Numbered from the stretch's first letter, positions 1 through 8,383 are shown. The stretch: DNA of 64,000 bases from Sphingomonas dokdonensis (GCF_002197685.1 NZ_NBBI01000002.1:496001-560000); one strand, 5' to 3'. A program made the numbers and translations. Notes: a model not told the origin generated them from the sequence alone.

Positions 1-2
1 GG

Positions 3-1031
3 CTGTCCGCCGCGCTCGCCGACCGTGCCGAGGTGCTGCTGGTGATCGACACGAGTGTGCTGGCGACGGAGTTCGCCGACCGCGACATGCCGAGCCACCC
101 ACGATTGCAGCTTAGCCACAACAGCTTTGCCATCCCGGCCGAGTTGGTCCGCCTTCTGGCCGACCTTCGCCGATTTCGTCCCGATGTGCTCCACTGGCAG
201 GAGCCGTCCGGCTTCATCAAGGCCGGGTTTGCGGCGGCAAGCGTCATCGCGGCGCGCCGGGCCACCCGCACGGCGGTGACCATCCATGATCCGGTGCCGC
301 ATGCCGGCCGCGACGCAGGTGTCGCCGCGCGCTTGGCTGCCCTGCGCCGCTTCACCCGGCGGCGCGTCGACCGGCTGTTCCTGCACGGTCCCGCCTGTGT
401 GGCGCAATATCAACGGGCCTATCTGCGCAGCGAAACGCCCGACCCGCGTGTCCGGCTGACCGAGCATGGCATCCTGTTGCCACCGCCGACGCGCAATCCC
501 ACGCCGCCGGACTTCCGGGCACTGATGTTCGGCCGAATGGAGGCGTATAAGGGGCTGGATACGCTGGCGGCCGCGCTCGAGATCCTAGCGGGAGAGGGGC
601 GGCCGCTCGCAATCGACATCGCCGGCAACGGCCCGGAGCTCGATCGCCTCGAACCGCGCCTCAGCCAACTGCCGGGCACCATCGTTACCAACATGTTCGT
701 GCCCGCCCGATCGCTCATCAACCGCATCGGCGCGGCAAGTTGCGTCCTGCTGCCGTACAAGGAGGCCAGCCAAAGCGGCGTGCTGGCAGCGGCCTTCTCC
801 AATGGTAGGTTCGTGATCGCGACACAAGTCGGCGGATTGGTCGATCTCGTCGAGCAGGGCACCAATGGGTTGCTGGTGCCGCCCGACGATCCGGCGGCGC
901 TGGCGGCCGCACTGGCCCACGCAGCGGACGATCCGTCATTGTGCCGGCAACTATGCGATGGCGCCGCTCATACGGCCGCGCAGCGTCTCGACTGGGGGCG
1001 CATCGCCGAGCAGCTTTTGCTCGATTACTGA
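3..1031 (+). CDS. GT4-family glycosyltransferase, 5' end outside window
   Basis: Retaining GT-B glycosyltransferase that probably adds a sugar to a lipid-linked surface-polysaccharide repeat unit at the cytoplasmic face of the inner membrane. The reading frame is open to the window edge and codes for sensible protein before the GTG at 33, so the gene is probably cut at its 5' end. The C-terminal half looks like the GT4 donor domain: FGRMEAYKGLDTL begins it, followed by the acidic and glycine segment EASQSGVLAAAF and then VGGLVDLVEQGTNGLLVPPDD. It converges with the sugar-phosphate transferase, with only 8 bp between the stop codons. Family assignment is firm; donor, acceptor and linkage cannot be read from sequence. 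Confidence 0.8.
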   Translation: MSAALADRAEVLLVIDTSVLATEFADRDMPSHPRLQLSHNSFAIPAELVRLLADLRRFRPDVLHWQEPSGFIKAGFAAASVIAARRATRTAVTIHDPVPHAGRDAGVAARLAALRRFTRRRVDRLFLHGPACVAQYQRAYLRSETPDPRVRLTEHGILLPPPTRNPTPPDFRALMFGRMEAYKGLDTLAAALEILAGEGRPLAIDIAGNGPELDRLEPRLSQLPGTIVTNMFVPARSLINRIGAASCVLLPYKEASQSGVLAAAFSNGRFVIATQVGGLVDLVEQGTNGLLVPPDDPAALAAALAHAADDPSLCRQLCDGAAHTAAQRLDWGRIAEQLLLDY

Positions 1032-1039
1032 ACAGCCGT

Positions 1040-2428
1040 TCAGAAGGCGTTGCGGTGCACCACCACGCGCAAGGTGGCGAACAGGATGGCGACGTCGCGC
1101 ATCAGGCTCCAGCCGTTCACATATTCCAGATCGGCGTCCAGCCGGTTCACCAGATCCTCGCGGCGGTGCGTCGCGCCACGGAAGCCGCGCACCTGTGCCA
1201 GGCCGGTGAGGCCTGGCTTGCAGGCATGCCGATGGTGGTAGCGCTGATCGACTTCCCAGAACAATTTGTCCCCGGCGAGCGAGCCGATCGCATGCGGGCG
1301 AGGGCCGACGAAGCTCATGTCGCCTTTCAAAATGTTGAGCAGCTGCGGCAGTTCGTCGATGCTGGTCGCGCGGATGAACTTGCCGACGCGTGTGATGCGT
1401 GCGTCGTCGCGCCGGGTGGAGACATTGCCGTCGCTGTCGCAATCTGTCGAGCGCATGCTGCGAAACTTGTACATGGCGAACAGGTGATTGCCCTTGCCCA
1501 CGCGTTTCTGAACGAAGAACACCGGGCCACGGCTGTCGAGCTTGATGATCAGCGCGACCACGAGCAGGAGCGGTGCCAGGAAGATCAGCGTCGGCACCGC
1601 GATGAGCAGATCAAGCAAGCGCTTCAGCAAGCGATCCCGCAGCTTCAACCCCCCTGCCGAGACAAGTACGGAGGCAATCCCGGCGAAATGCTTGTTCCCG
1701 ATCACGCCGATCGTATCAAGTTCGGGGATCAGCAATTGCGCCTCGACGCTGGTGCCTTTCAATACGGTGGCCCAGTTGGCACGTCGGGTCGGCGGGCAGG
1801 CGACATAAACCTCGTCGATGCCCTTTAGCTGGCGCGCAAGCCGGTCGAGCGCGAGCGGGTGGATCGTCGTCTCGGTCGAATCCACGGGTTCGCTCGACAC
1901 GATCTTCAATCCGCTGGGCAGCGGGATGTTCACGCCATCGATGATCAGCATCCGGCTGAGCGCCGCGCCCCGGAATACCCGATCGCTGACCATCCCGATA
2001 ACGCCGCGGATAAGCAGCAGGAACACGGCCGAGAAAATAAAGCTCAGGGCGGTGCTCAGCCGGGAGATTGGTGACACCTCCTTCAGCAGAAAGGCCACGA
2101 AGATCGTCACCAGAAATGCCGTCAGCAGCTGCGCAAAGGCGATGCCTGCGGACGCGCGCCACCGCTCAAGCGTGGTGGCGGTGTAAGCGCGTGATCCCAT
2201 CAGAAGATAGATCGGCATGACGGCCGCGAGCAGGCCGAAACTTTCTGGCGGCAGGCCCCGCAGGTCGCCGATCGAGCGGCCGATCGCGAAGCCGGTGCCA
2301 AGCGCCACAATGTCACCCATCAAGAGCGCCACGTAGAAGCGCATCCGCATGGCACGCCGACCCTGGCTGGGGGCCGTGTCACTCTCGATCGGCGTCAGCC
2401 AATCGCGTGATGAAAACATCTCGGACAT
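1040..2428 (-). CDS. Polyprenyl-phosphate sugar-1-phosphate transferase (exopolysaccharide initiation)
   Basis: Initiating enzyme that transfers a sugar-1-phosphate from a nucleotide sugar to undecaprenyl phosphate. The N-terminal half carries several hydrophobic segments, then a soluble CoA-binding-like linker. The C-terminal bacterial sugar transferase domain begins at KRLLDLLIAVPTLIFLAPLL and contains the family signatures KFRSMR and DELPQLLNILKGDMSFVGPRP. About 462 residues, normal for this two-part family. I place the start at the ATG at 2428; a TTG at 2464 would add 12 residues. A seven-G tract on the coding strand lies about 11 nt before the chosen ATG and is the only SD-like sequence. 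The sugar is unknown. Confidence 0.88.
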   Translation of the reverse strand: MSEMFSSRDWLTPIESDTAPSQGRRAMRMRFYVALLMGDIVALGTGFAIGRSIGDLRGLPPESFGLLAAVMPIYLLMGSRAYTATTLERWRASAGIAFAQLLTAFLVTIFVAFLLKEVSPISRLSTALSFIFSAVFLLLIRGVIGMVSDRVFRGAALSRMLIIDGVNIPLPSGLKIVSSEPVDSTETTIHPLALDRLARQLKGIDEVYVACPPTRRANWATVLKGTSVEAQLLIPELDTIGVIGNKHFAGIASVLVSAGGLKLRDRLLKRLLDLLIAVPTLIFLAPLLLVVALIIKLDSRGPVFFVQKRVGKGNHLFAMYKFRSMRSTDCDSDGNVSTRRDDARITRVGKFIRATSIDELPQLLNILKGDMSFVGPRPHAIGSLAGDKLFWEVDQRYHHRHACKPGLTGLAQVRGFRGATHRREDLVNRLDADLEYVNGWSLMRDVAILFATLRVVVHRNAF

Positions 2429-2439
2429 GGAAAAGCATG

Positions 2440-2509
2440 CCCCCCCTGTTGCTAAATCCCCCAAATTAGCATGTTTTAAGCGTTGGCTTTTTCTGCCGTG
2501 CCCCCCCCC
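2440..2509. repeat. Homopolymer C7 and C9 tracts in the leader of the sugar transferase
   Basis: Two runs of C on the given strand (2440-2446 and 2501-2509) are G runs on the strand that encodes the sugar transferase. The first overlaps the Shine-Dalgarno position; the second lies further upstream and is followed by GGG. A short inverted repeat, GCTAA...TTAGC, sits between them at about 2451-2470. Such tracts can slip during replication; no effect is demonstrated here. Confidence 0.6.
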
Positions 2510-2841
2510 GGGCTAGCGCCTGTCCTTGCTGAACACTTGCATTACGGCGCGTCGACGGTTGGTCAAGCGCGAAACGCGTAAATTGAGGATCGTCCGAAAG
2601 CGTGGTGGCGCGCGGTTTTGAGCAGCAATGGAACAATCTTTCAGCGCAAGCGTCTTGACTTCATAACTAGGGTGCAAACCCAGATAGTTGGAGGAGAGGC
2701 TGCGGCTTAACAGTCGTGGGCCTGTTAGGCCGCCTATTCTGGCGATCGCACCGGTAGTTTGATGGGCGAGGATGGTGGCGTCGCAAGCTGCTTCGAAGGA
2801 ATCGCCCTGAGTCGGGTCGGATACGAGGCGGATCGATCTAA
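2510..2841. other. AT-richer intergenic stretch in the polysaccharide locus
   Basis: About 330 bp with visibly more A/T than its neighbours and codon use that does not look coding on either strand. It lies upstream of the sugar transferase and downstream of the methyltransferase, so it probably carries the sugar transferase promoter. I see no convincing -35/-10 pair, terminator or mobile-element end in it. Confidence 0.5.
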
Positions 2842-3012
2842 GTGGCTGATAGGAAGAAGCAGGTTCGGTTCGCGCTGTCACACTCGCGCGACGATCGTCT
2901 ATTTTCCCCAGCCCGCATTACCTCGGAACGTGCGTTGGAAACCGCTAACCTGGGAATATGGCTCGGCTTGGCGGCGCTGCTCTGGCTTCTGATCGTTCTT
3001 GCGTTTATTTGA
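2842..3012 (+). CDS. Possible 56-residue single-span membrane protein
   Basis: Short open frame starting GTG, just after an in-frame stop, and ending TGA. It reads as a basic, polar N-terminal 36 residues (starting VADRKKQVRF) followed by a very hydrophobic C-terminal helix, LGIWLGLAALLWLLIVLAFI, that runs right to the stop. This is the layout of a tail-anchored or small single-pass inner-membrane protein. There is no ATG and no clear Shine-Dalgarno, so the start is uncertain. Its last 8 bases overlap the end of the convergent methyltransferase gene. Nothing identifies a function; the case rests on the clean 20-residue hydrophobic helix, which is unlikely in random GC-rich DNA. Confidence 0.4.
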   Translation: MADRKKQVRFALSHSRDDRLFSPARITSERALETANLGIWLGLAALLWLLIVLAFI

Positions 3013-4045
3013 TCGGTCGTTGGCGATCTTGATCGAGGAGCGCCCGGCGAGCGTTTAGGTCACGTGCCAGGGATCGCATGACGCGTTTGAACGCAGGCTG
3101 CTCGCCATAATAAGATAGCAGATCATCGATCCCGATCGGCGCCATGCGCTTGCGGCCAAAGATGAAATTACCCACCGAGGCGTCGAGCGATCGTCGATCG
3201 CCACAAAGATAATCCAGCAGCCTGATCCAGACGAACGGGAAGGCGGCGATTTGCCCCAATTTGGTGCTCCGCAGCAACGCCTGAAGTAGATAGCGGATCG
3301 CAAGCACCGTCATCGTTCCCGGACCGGTTGATTGCCCGGCTGCCAGCACATCGAAGTCGCGGAACAGCCAGCGCAGCCCACTCGGCGACCAGCGATTGAA
3401 ATCGTACGCCTGTTCGCACACCGGCCACATAAAGGCGGTGTCGGTGAACATCAGCCCATCGGGCTTCAGCACGCGGCTCGCCTCGGCGACCACCTGCCGG
3501 GGATCGACCACCAGTTCGAGCATGCCTTGCAGCCAGACGGCATCGGCCACGCCGTCCTGCAGCGGGATCGCGTGGGCGTCCGCCACAAAGGTGACGTTGG
3601 GCGAGGCGTAGATGTCGAACGAGATCACGTCGACGTCCGGGCTCTCGTATAGCGGCTCCGACCCGACGCCGATCTCGCCAGCGCCCACGACCACGATCAC
3701 CGGGCGGCGTGGGGCAGTGGGCTGTTGTACGCCCTCCACCATCATCTGCGCGAGCATGGACGCATAGCGGTTAGACCCGTCGATCACGCGGCTGAGCAGC
3801 ACTCGCCAGCGACCACGCCCGACCACGCTGCTGGCGCCGCTCGCCAGCGTCGTCTCGCGGTCGAGGACGCTGTGATCGAAGTCGATCAACACGTCCTTGC
3901 CGCCAAGGCGCGGGTAAGGCGCCTGATGATGAACGCAGTCGGGCGTTTCGCAGCGCAGTTGCTCGCCGGCGCTCTTGCGCAGCGGGCCGCGGCAAACCGG
4001 GCAGGCGAGCAGATCCGCGATTGCGGACGTGTCTTCTACCAGCAT
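3005..4045 (-). CDS. SAM-dependent class I methyltransferase with N-terminal zinc-ribbon
   Basis: Predicted cytoplasmic methyltransferase, here probably acting on a polysaccharide precursor or lipid carrier. The N-terminus (residues about 15-40) has two Cys pairs, CPVC and CETPDC, like the Trm112-type zinc ribbon often fused to such enzymes. A Rossmann methyltransferase domain follows: VVVGAGEIGVGSE is the glycine-rich loop, ISFDIYASPNV the acidic second strand, VADAHAIPLQDGVADAVWLQG the motif-II/post-motif region, and EASRVLKPDGLMF a typical methyltransferase segment. A GGAG lies 7 nt before the ATG at 4045. The substrate is unknown. It runs in the same direction as the sulfotransferase gene upstream, 71 bp away. 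Confidence 0.8.
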   Translation of the reverse strand: MLVEDTSAIADLLACPVCRGPLRKSAGEQLRCETPDCVHHQAPYPRLGGKDVLIDFDHSVLDRETTLASGASSVVGRGRWRVLLSRVIDGSNRYASMLAQMMVEGVQQPTAPRRPVIVVVGAGEIGVGSEPLYESPDVDVISFDIYASPNVTFVADAHAIPLQDGVADAVWLQGMLELVVDPRQVVAEASRVLKPDGLMFTDTAFMWPVCEQAYDFNRWSPSGLRWLFRDFDVLAAGQSTGPGTMTVLAIRYLLQALLRSTKLGQIAAFPFVWIRLLDYLCGDRRSLDASVGNFIFGRKRMAPIGIDDLLSYYGEQPAFKRVMRSLARDLNARRALLDQDRQRPIK

Positions 4046-4080
4046 CGTTCAGCTCCGTTCAGAGGTCAGCACTGGGCGCA

Positions 4081-4119
4081 GCACTTGGGGTCGGCATTTG
4101 AGGTCGGCACTTGGGGTCA
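4081..4119. repeat. Three tandem 13-bp repeats
   Basis: Three head-to-tail copies of a 13-mer: GCACTTGGGGTCG, GCATTTGAGGTCG and GCACTTGGGGTCA. The last copy overlaps the TGA stop of the sulfotransferase gene (4117-4119). A weaker related stretch precedes the array at about 4062-4080. The copies differ at one to three positions. The array fills the gap between the sulfotransferase and methyltransferase genes. Confidence 0.75.
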
Positions 4120-5160
4120 GCCAGGCAAGGGTTCTGGCGCGATGCGGATCAGCCCCGTTTCCAGCGCCTCGATCACCGCTCGTCCAGCGACGGCGCGGAC
4201 CTGATCCTGCTCGGCGGGCGTGAGGTCGTCGATGATGTCGGGGGAGACGTGATCGATCGCCTTGGGTGGGAACAGCGTCTGCCACGATGTGCCGAAATGT
4301 CGTTGGGCGAACACCTCGTTGCTCTCGCGGAAGATGCCGCGCATCTCGTCAGCCATCGCCTCGGTAAAGCCGTTGAAGCGCGTCGGCGGAAGGTCGGTCG
4401 CATGTTTCCTGACGAGCGCGGCAAGACGCTGCCGAAGCAGCGAATCCATAGCTCCGGTCGGACCGGCAACCGCTGCGCGCACCTGTTCGGCGGCCAGCAG
4501 CGCCAGGGCGCTGGCGGTCGGGTTGGCTTCCACGCGTTCCTCTTGGGCGACCGACGCAAGGTCGCTGAGCGATGGCAAGGCGGTGAGCGCGGCAACGATG
4601 CCGATTTCGCGCACCCGCTTGTCGAAGGCGATGGTCTCGAAGCGGAACCCGGCGCGGCGATAGCGCTGCTCCAGGAAATCCCAATTGCCGCCGCGCGGGC
4701 CATGCTTGCCGACGTTCACGTATTTGTTGAATCGCGGCAACGGGGTCAGCATCTCGCGCGCCTGGGCGAAGCACGAGTTCCGCCATTCCACCTGATCGCG
4801 CACCACCAGCACCACCGTCGCATCCGCGCTGTGGTGGCCGAGCGCCCGATTTAGCCGGGTCATGTTGGGCATGAACTTGAGCGTCGTCATCAGCTCGGCC
4901 GACAGGATCACGGCGGCGTCCGGATGTGCACGAAGCTCGCGGTCGAACACGCGCAGCAAGTGCGCGGATCGCTGCTCGTCCTCGATCGCGCCGCCGAGCG
5001 CGCTCACCATCGCGGCATGGTTGCCGAGCCGCGTGGCGCCGGCTTCCGGATAAAGGAAGCCAGCATCCAGCAAGGCCGACCGATTGCGCACGGCCCATTC
5101 CTGGAACGCCGACGTGCCTGTCTTGGGCGCGCCCACGTGAACGATGAAACGCCGCGCCAT
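4117..5160 (-). CDS. Sulfotransferase-like protein
   Basis: Likely PAPS-dependent sulfotransferase acting on a sugar of the polysaccharide made by this locus. At the N-terminus FIVHVGAPKTGTSAFQEW matches the 5'-phosphosulfate loop of carbohydrate sulfotransferases, including the PKTGT core. Further in, VLVVRDQVEWRNSCFAQARE fits the 3'-phosphate-binding segment with its Arg and Ser. About 347 residues. I start at ATG 5160 (MARRF), which has AAGGA a few bases upstream; an in-frame start at 5181 is less likely. No signal peptide is visible, so it would act in the cytoplasm before export. Family is reasonably sure; a sulfated product is inference. Confidence 0.72.
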   Translation of the reverse strand: MARRFIVHVGAPKTGTSAFQEWAVRNRSALLDAGFLYPEAGATRLGNHAAMVSALGGAIEDEQRSAHLLRVFDRELRAHPDAAVILSAELMTTLKFMPNMTRLNRALGHHSADATVVLVVRDQVEWRNSCFAQAREMLTPLPRFNKYVNVGKHGPRGGNWDFLEQRYRRAGFRFETIAFDKRVREIGIVAALTALPSLSDLASVAQEERVEANPTASALALLAAEQVRAAVAGPTGAMDSLLRQRLAALVRKHATDLPPTRFNGFTEAMADEMRGIFRESNEVFAQRHFGTSWQTLFPPKAIDHVSPDIIDDLTPAEQDQVRAVAGRAVIEALETGLIRIAPEPLPG

Positions 5161-5332
5161 TCGTCCTTGTCCCTGCCTCAACTAATGGCGGTGCCCCTGC
5201 CGCCGGGCCGACTTGCGTCAAATGGGCGGTATCTGCAACACCGTGTCGGTTACGCTTTGTTGCTAAAGCGCTTGCCCCCGGCGGCCGCTTTCGTCACGAA
5301 CCGCAGCTTGCCGGGTCGCATGGGGAGCATCG

Positions 5333-6631
5333 GTGGCGCGCGACGCATTGAACGGATCCGGCCATTGGTATCGCCTACGTGTCCGTCGTTACCTGATCGC
5401 CGGGCTGGGGCCGGTGGTGCTCGCCGGCACGCATTTCCTGCTGTCCTTTGCGATGCTGCGGCTCGAAACACCGGCGGCATTCGGCACGTTCACCTTTTTG
5501 TTCGTCGCCGCCCAGTTCACCGTTGCGCTTGCCATGGCGTTGTTTGGGGCGCCGTTGCAGACGATCTCCGCACCGTCGGCGCAGGACCGGGCACAGGCGG
5601 GTGCAGCGATCCTCTCCGCCACCGGTGTGGCGGCCGCCTTCGCCACCTTGTGCTTTGGCCTCCTGGCCAGTGCGATGACGCTGCCGGTACCCGCGGCGCT
5701 TTGCTATGGTGGCTATACAGGGTTGATGATCCTGCGCTGGGTCGGCCGGGCATGGGCCTATGCGCATGACCGTCCGGCTGCCCCCGCCATTTCCGACCTG
5801 AGCTATGGCGCGCTGACGCTGCTCGCCTTTGGCGGCGGCGCCTATGGCTTGCGGCTTCAGCCCGAGACAGCCTGTTACGGTGCCCTGGCGATCGGCGCGG
5901 CGGGCAGCCTCGTCGCGTTCGGCGCGCCTTACCTCTCCTGCCTCATCGTTCCGCCGACGCGGCGTGCCTGGCGATCGTACCGCGAGACATGGCGCAGCCA
6001 GTCGCGCTGGGCGCTGCTTGGCGTGGTGGGATCGGAGGCTGCGGCGAACACGCACGTCTATCTGGTGACGCTTACCGCCGGCGCGGCGGCGATGGCGCCG
6101 CTCGCCGCCGCCGCGCTGCTGCTGCGCCCGTTGAACGTCGTGCAGAACGCCCTTGGGGAATATGAGCGACCGCAGATGGCGCAATTGGTCGCTGCTAGTG
6201 CGCATGACGAGCTGCGGCGAACGATGCGGCTGTTCTTTGGCGTGCTGATGCTCGCCTGGCTGGGGGCGGTCGTGCTGGCGGTGGGAATTTTGCGGTTCGC
6301 CCCACATCTGGTCTTTCCGGTGGATTACGATCTCGGGATCGTGAGCGCGGCGGCCGTGTCATGGATGTCGGTCACCCTGCTGATACTGATGCAGGTGCCC
6401 GCCAACATCATGGTGCAGGCGGCGGGCGGCTATCGCCAGCTTGCGCGCGCCGTGATCTGGTCGTCGCTGGTGAACGTCGGTGCGGTGGCGGTGACGCTCG
6501 CCTTGTTCGCGCCGGTCTGGACGATCGCGGCGATGGCGCTGGGCTGGCTGGTGGATCTGGCGCTGGTGCAACGCGCCGCGCGGCAGCAGTGGCGCAACAT
6601 GCCGGCGGGCGCGGGCGCTGCGGTTCCTTGA
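5333..6631 (+). CDS. Polysaccharide flippase-like membrane protein
   Basis: Multi-pass inner-membrane protein of about 432 residues resembling the polysaccharide transporter (Wzx-type, MOP superfamily) group that moves lipid-linked repeat units to the periplasmic face. Roughly a dozen hydrophobic segments span the whole length, from residue 20 (YLIAGLGPVVLAGTHFLLSF) to the end, with short basic loops such as RRAWRSYRETWRSQSR. It starts at a GTG with GGGAG just upstream. It lies among glycosylation genes and is followed 59 bp later by a methyltransferase. Exact cargo cannot be read; assignment rests on topology and context rather than a sharp motif. Confidence 0.72.
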   Translation: MARDALNGSGHWYRLRVRRYLIAGLGPVVLAGTHFLLSFAMLRLETPAAFGTFTFLFVAAQFTVALAMALFGAPLQTISAPSAQDRAQAGAAILSATGVAAAFATLCFGLLASAMTLPVPAALCYGGYTGLMILRWVGRAWAYAHDRPAAPAISDLSYGALTLLAFGGGAYGLRLQPETACYGALAIGAAGSLVAFGAPYLSCLIVPPTRRAWRSYRETWRSQSRWALLGVVGSEAAANTHVYLVTLTAGAAAMAPLAAAALLLRPLNVVQNALGEYERPQMAQLVAASAHDELRRTMRLFFGVLMLAWLGAVVLAVGILRFAPHLVFPVDYDLGIVSAAAVSWMSVTLLILMQVPANIMVQAAGGYRQLARAVIWSSLVNVGAVAVTLALFAPVWTIAAMALGWLVDLALVQRAARQQWRNMPAGAGAAVP

Positions 6632-6690
6632 CAGCGCGGGTGCACACGGCTGTACGCAAGGCCCTACCCATCAAGGAGGCCGGCCCCGAC

Positions 6691-7686
6691 ATGACTCAGC
6701 CGACCACGGCACCCGGCTTTGCCCCACGTACCGCCTGCCCGGTATGCGCCGGCACCGATCTCACGCGCATCTACGCCGCACGCTATGACGAGGATCCGGT
6801 CCGCGCGCTGGTGCAATCGAACTTCGGTCGGCAGGGGGTGATCGACTGGACGCTGCTCGCTGGCGTGCCGTTCGAGGTCGACAAATGCCGCACTTGCGAC
6901 CTGCTATTCCAGGTGCAGACACCCGATGATGCCATGCTCGGCGTCATCTACACCCAGATGATCTCGGCCGAATTCCTCGACGAATACGAGCACGGCCTGC
7001 TGACGCTGCACGAGTTTCACCGCATTGCCGGCGAGTTCACCGTATTGTTCGAGCGGATCGGCAAGCATCCGGCCGACATCACCATGCTCGATTTCGGCGT
7101 CGGGCAGGGCCGCTGGGCGCGCGTCGCCCGTGCGATGGGCGCCACCGTCTATGTGACCGAGATCGGCGACGACAAGAAGCGGCTGGCGCGAACGCTGGGG
7201 CTGGAGGTGATCGAGGACGCGGACGTCGACACCATGACCTTTGACCTCGTCCATACCGAACAGGTGCTCGAACACCTCGTCCACCCCGGCCGCGACTTCG
7301 CGCGGCTGGCACGGGCAACGGCGCCGGGCGGCTTGTTCAAGGCGGCGATCCCCTATCGCGGCAAGTTGGAGGAGCTGCTCCAGACCAAGGGGTTACCGAC
7401 CGAGGCGATGTTCGCGACGGGCGGCGCAAAGGCGATCCCCGGCGAGACGGAAGCGTTCGCCTCGATTCAGCCGCTGGAGCATTTGAACGCCTTTTCGGAC
7501 AAGACGATCGCGTGGCTCGCCGCGCACAACGGGCTGAAGACAGTGAGCGAAGTGCGCCGCCGCAGCATCTCGGTGGAGACGGGCGGCGCTGGCGGGCTGA
7601 TCCGCGGCGCCAAGAAAGTCGGGGTCGAGCTGGTAAAGGCCGCGATGAAGCCCAAGATCGGCTATTACCTGCTGGAGCGCGTGTAG
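6691..7686 (+). CDS. SAM-dependent methyltransferase with Cys-rich N-terminus
   Basis: About 331 residues. Four N-terminal cysteines in the pattern CPVC...CRTC (residues about 12-75) form a probable zinc knuckle as in sugar C-methyltransferase-like proteins. A class I fold follows: MLDFGVGQGRWARVARAMG is the SAM loop, VYVTEIGDD the acidic strand, and FDLVHTEQVLEHLVHPGRD the post-motif region common to Methyltransf_11/23 proteins. The start is ATG 6691, 12 nt after a strong AAGGAGG; the open frame extends further upstream but overlaps the flippase gene and has no coding signal. Probably methylates a sugar in the same polysaccharide. It ends 10 bp from the convergent phosphatase gene. Confidence 0.82.
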   Translation: MTQPTTAPGFAPRTACPVCAGTDLTRIYAARYDEDPVRALVQSNFGRQGVIDWTLLAGVPFEVDKCRTCDLLFQVQTPDDAMLGVIYTQMISAEFLDEYEHGLLTLHEFHRIAGEFTVLFERIGKHPADITMLDFGVGQGRWARVARAMGATVYVTEIGDDKKRLARTLGLEVIEDADVDTMTFDLVHTEQVLEHLVHPGRDFARLARATAPGGLFKAAIPYRGKLEELLQTKGLPTEAMFATGGAKAIPGETEAFASIQPLEHLNAFSDKTIAWLAAHNGLKTVSEVRRRSISVETGGAGGLIRGAKKVGVELVKAAMKPKIGYYLLERV

Positions 7687-7696
7687 GGCACTCCCG

Positions 7697-8383
7697 TCAG
7701 CGATCGGTCGCGATCACCTCGACGCTCGTTCCGTCCAGGCAGACCGCGCTCAGCACGCCGGTGGCGTAAGCCCCGGTGTCGACGCCGATCCGGTTCGCCA
7801 GCACTTCCACCTTGGGCGTGATGGTATGCCCATGAACGATCACCGCACAGTGGTCGCGCGGATCGTCCATGAACTCTTCGCGGATCCACAGCAGGTCGCG
7901 GCGCTGCTGCTTGCGCAGCGCGACACCGGGGCGGATGCCGGCATGGCAGAAGAAATAATCGCCTGACACCGCGGTGAGCGGCCAGCGGCGAATCCATTCG
8001 ATCCACTCGGGCGACACGGCGGCGCGCACCGCCTCGATATAGCTGCCGGCGTCACCGCCGTCGAACGGCGGCAGGCCAAAGCTCGCGGCGGCCTCCGCGC
8101 CGCCGTTGCGCAGCCAGTTGGCGAAGCTCATCGGATCGCGATCGCAGGTTCTCAGCAGCATCTCCTCGTGGTTGCCGAGCAGGGTGGTGATGCCGGGCAC
8201 CTCGTGCCGCTTCGCATCCAGCCACGCCAGCGCACCGCGCGAAGCCGGCCCGCGATCGACGATGTCGCCAAGAAACACGATCTGCGTCGCTGCCGCCGGT
8301 CGGCTCGCCTGATGCGCCATGATCCGAGCCCACAAGGCGTCGAGCAGGTCGACGCAGCCGTGCACGTCGCCGATCGCATACAC
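7697..8383 (-). CDS. Calcineurin-like Ser/Thr or bis-nucleosyl tetraphosphate phosphatase
   Basis: Metallophosphoesterase of the PPP family (PrpE / ApaH / lambda-phosphatase type), about 228 residues. All dimetal-site motifs are present in order: GDVHG near the start, GDIVDRGP, GNHEEM, then FCHAG and VHGHTI with the late histidines. It would hydrolyse phosphoprotein or dinucleoside polyphosphate substrates in the cytoplasm. The start is difficult: the GTG at 8383 begins directly at VYAIGDVHG, and the upstream in-frame codons (RAPSTARGER) look coding but hold no ATG, GTG or TTG before the TGA. Relatives often have such a short basic N-terminal extension, so an unusual start codon is possible. 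Confidence 0.8.
   Translation of the reverse strand: MYAIGDVHGCVDLLDALWARIMAHQASRPAAATQIVFLGDIVDRGPASRGALAWLDAKRHEVPGITTLLGNHEEMLLRTCDRDPMSFANWLRNGGAEAAASFGLPPFDGGDAGSYIEAVRAAVSPEWIEWIRRWPLTAVSGDYFFCHAGIRPGVALRKQQRRDLLWIREEFMDDPRDHCAVIVHGHTITPKVEVLANRIGVDTGAYATGVLSAVCLDGTSVEVIATDR

Noticed and set aside
941..1828. Long plus-strand frame antisense to the sugar transferase
   Set aside because: GC-rich genes produce long shadow frames; the translation is low-complexity His/Arg/Gln and the minus strand holds an unmistakable sugar transferase.
2513..2881. 122-codon minus-strand open frame in the polysaccharide locus gap
   Set aside because: Codon choice is unlike the genome (many A/T-ending and rare codons), there is no Shine-Dalgarno and no recognisable domain; it also overlaps the better small ORF on the other strand.
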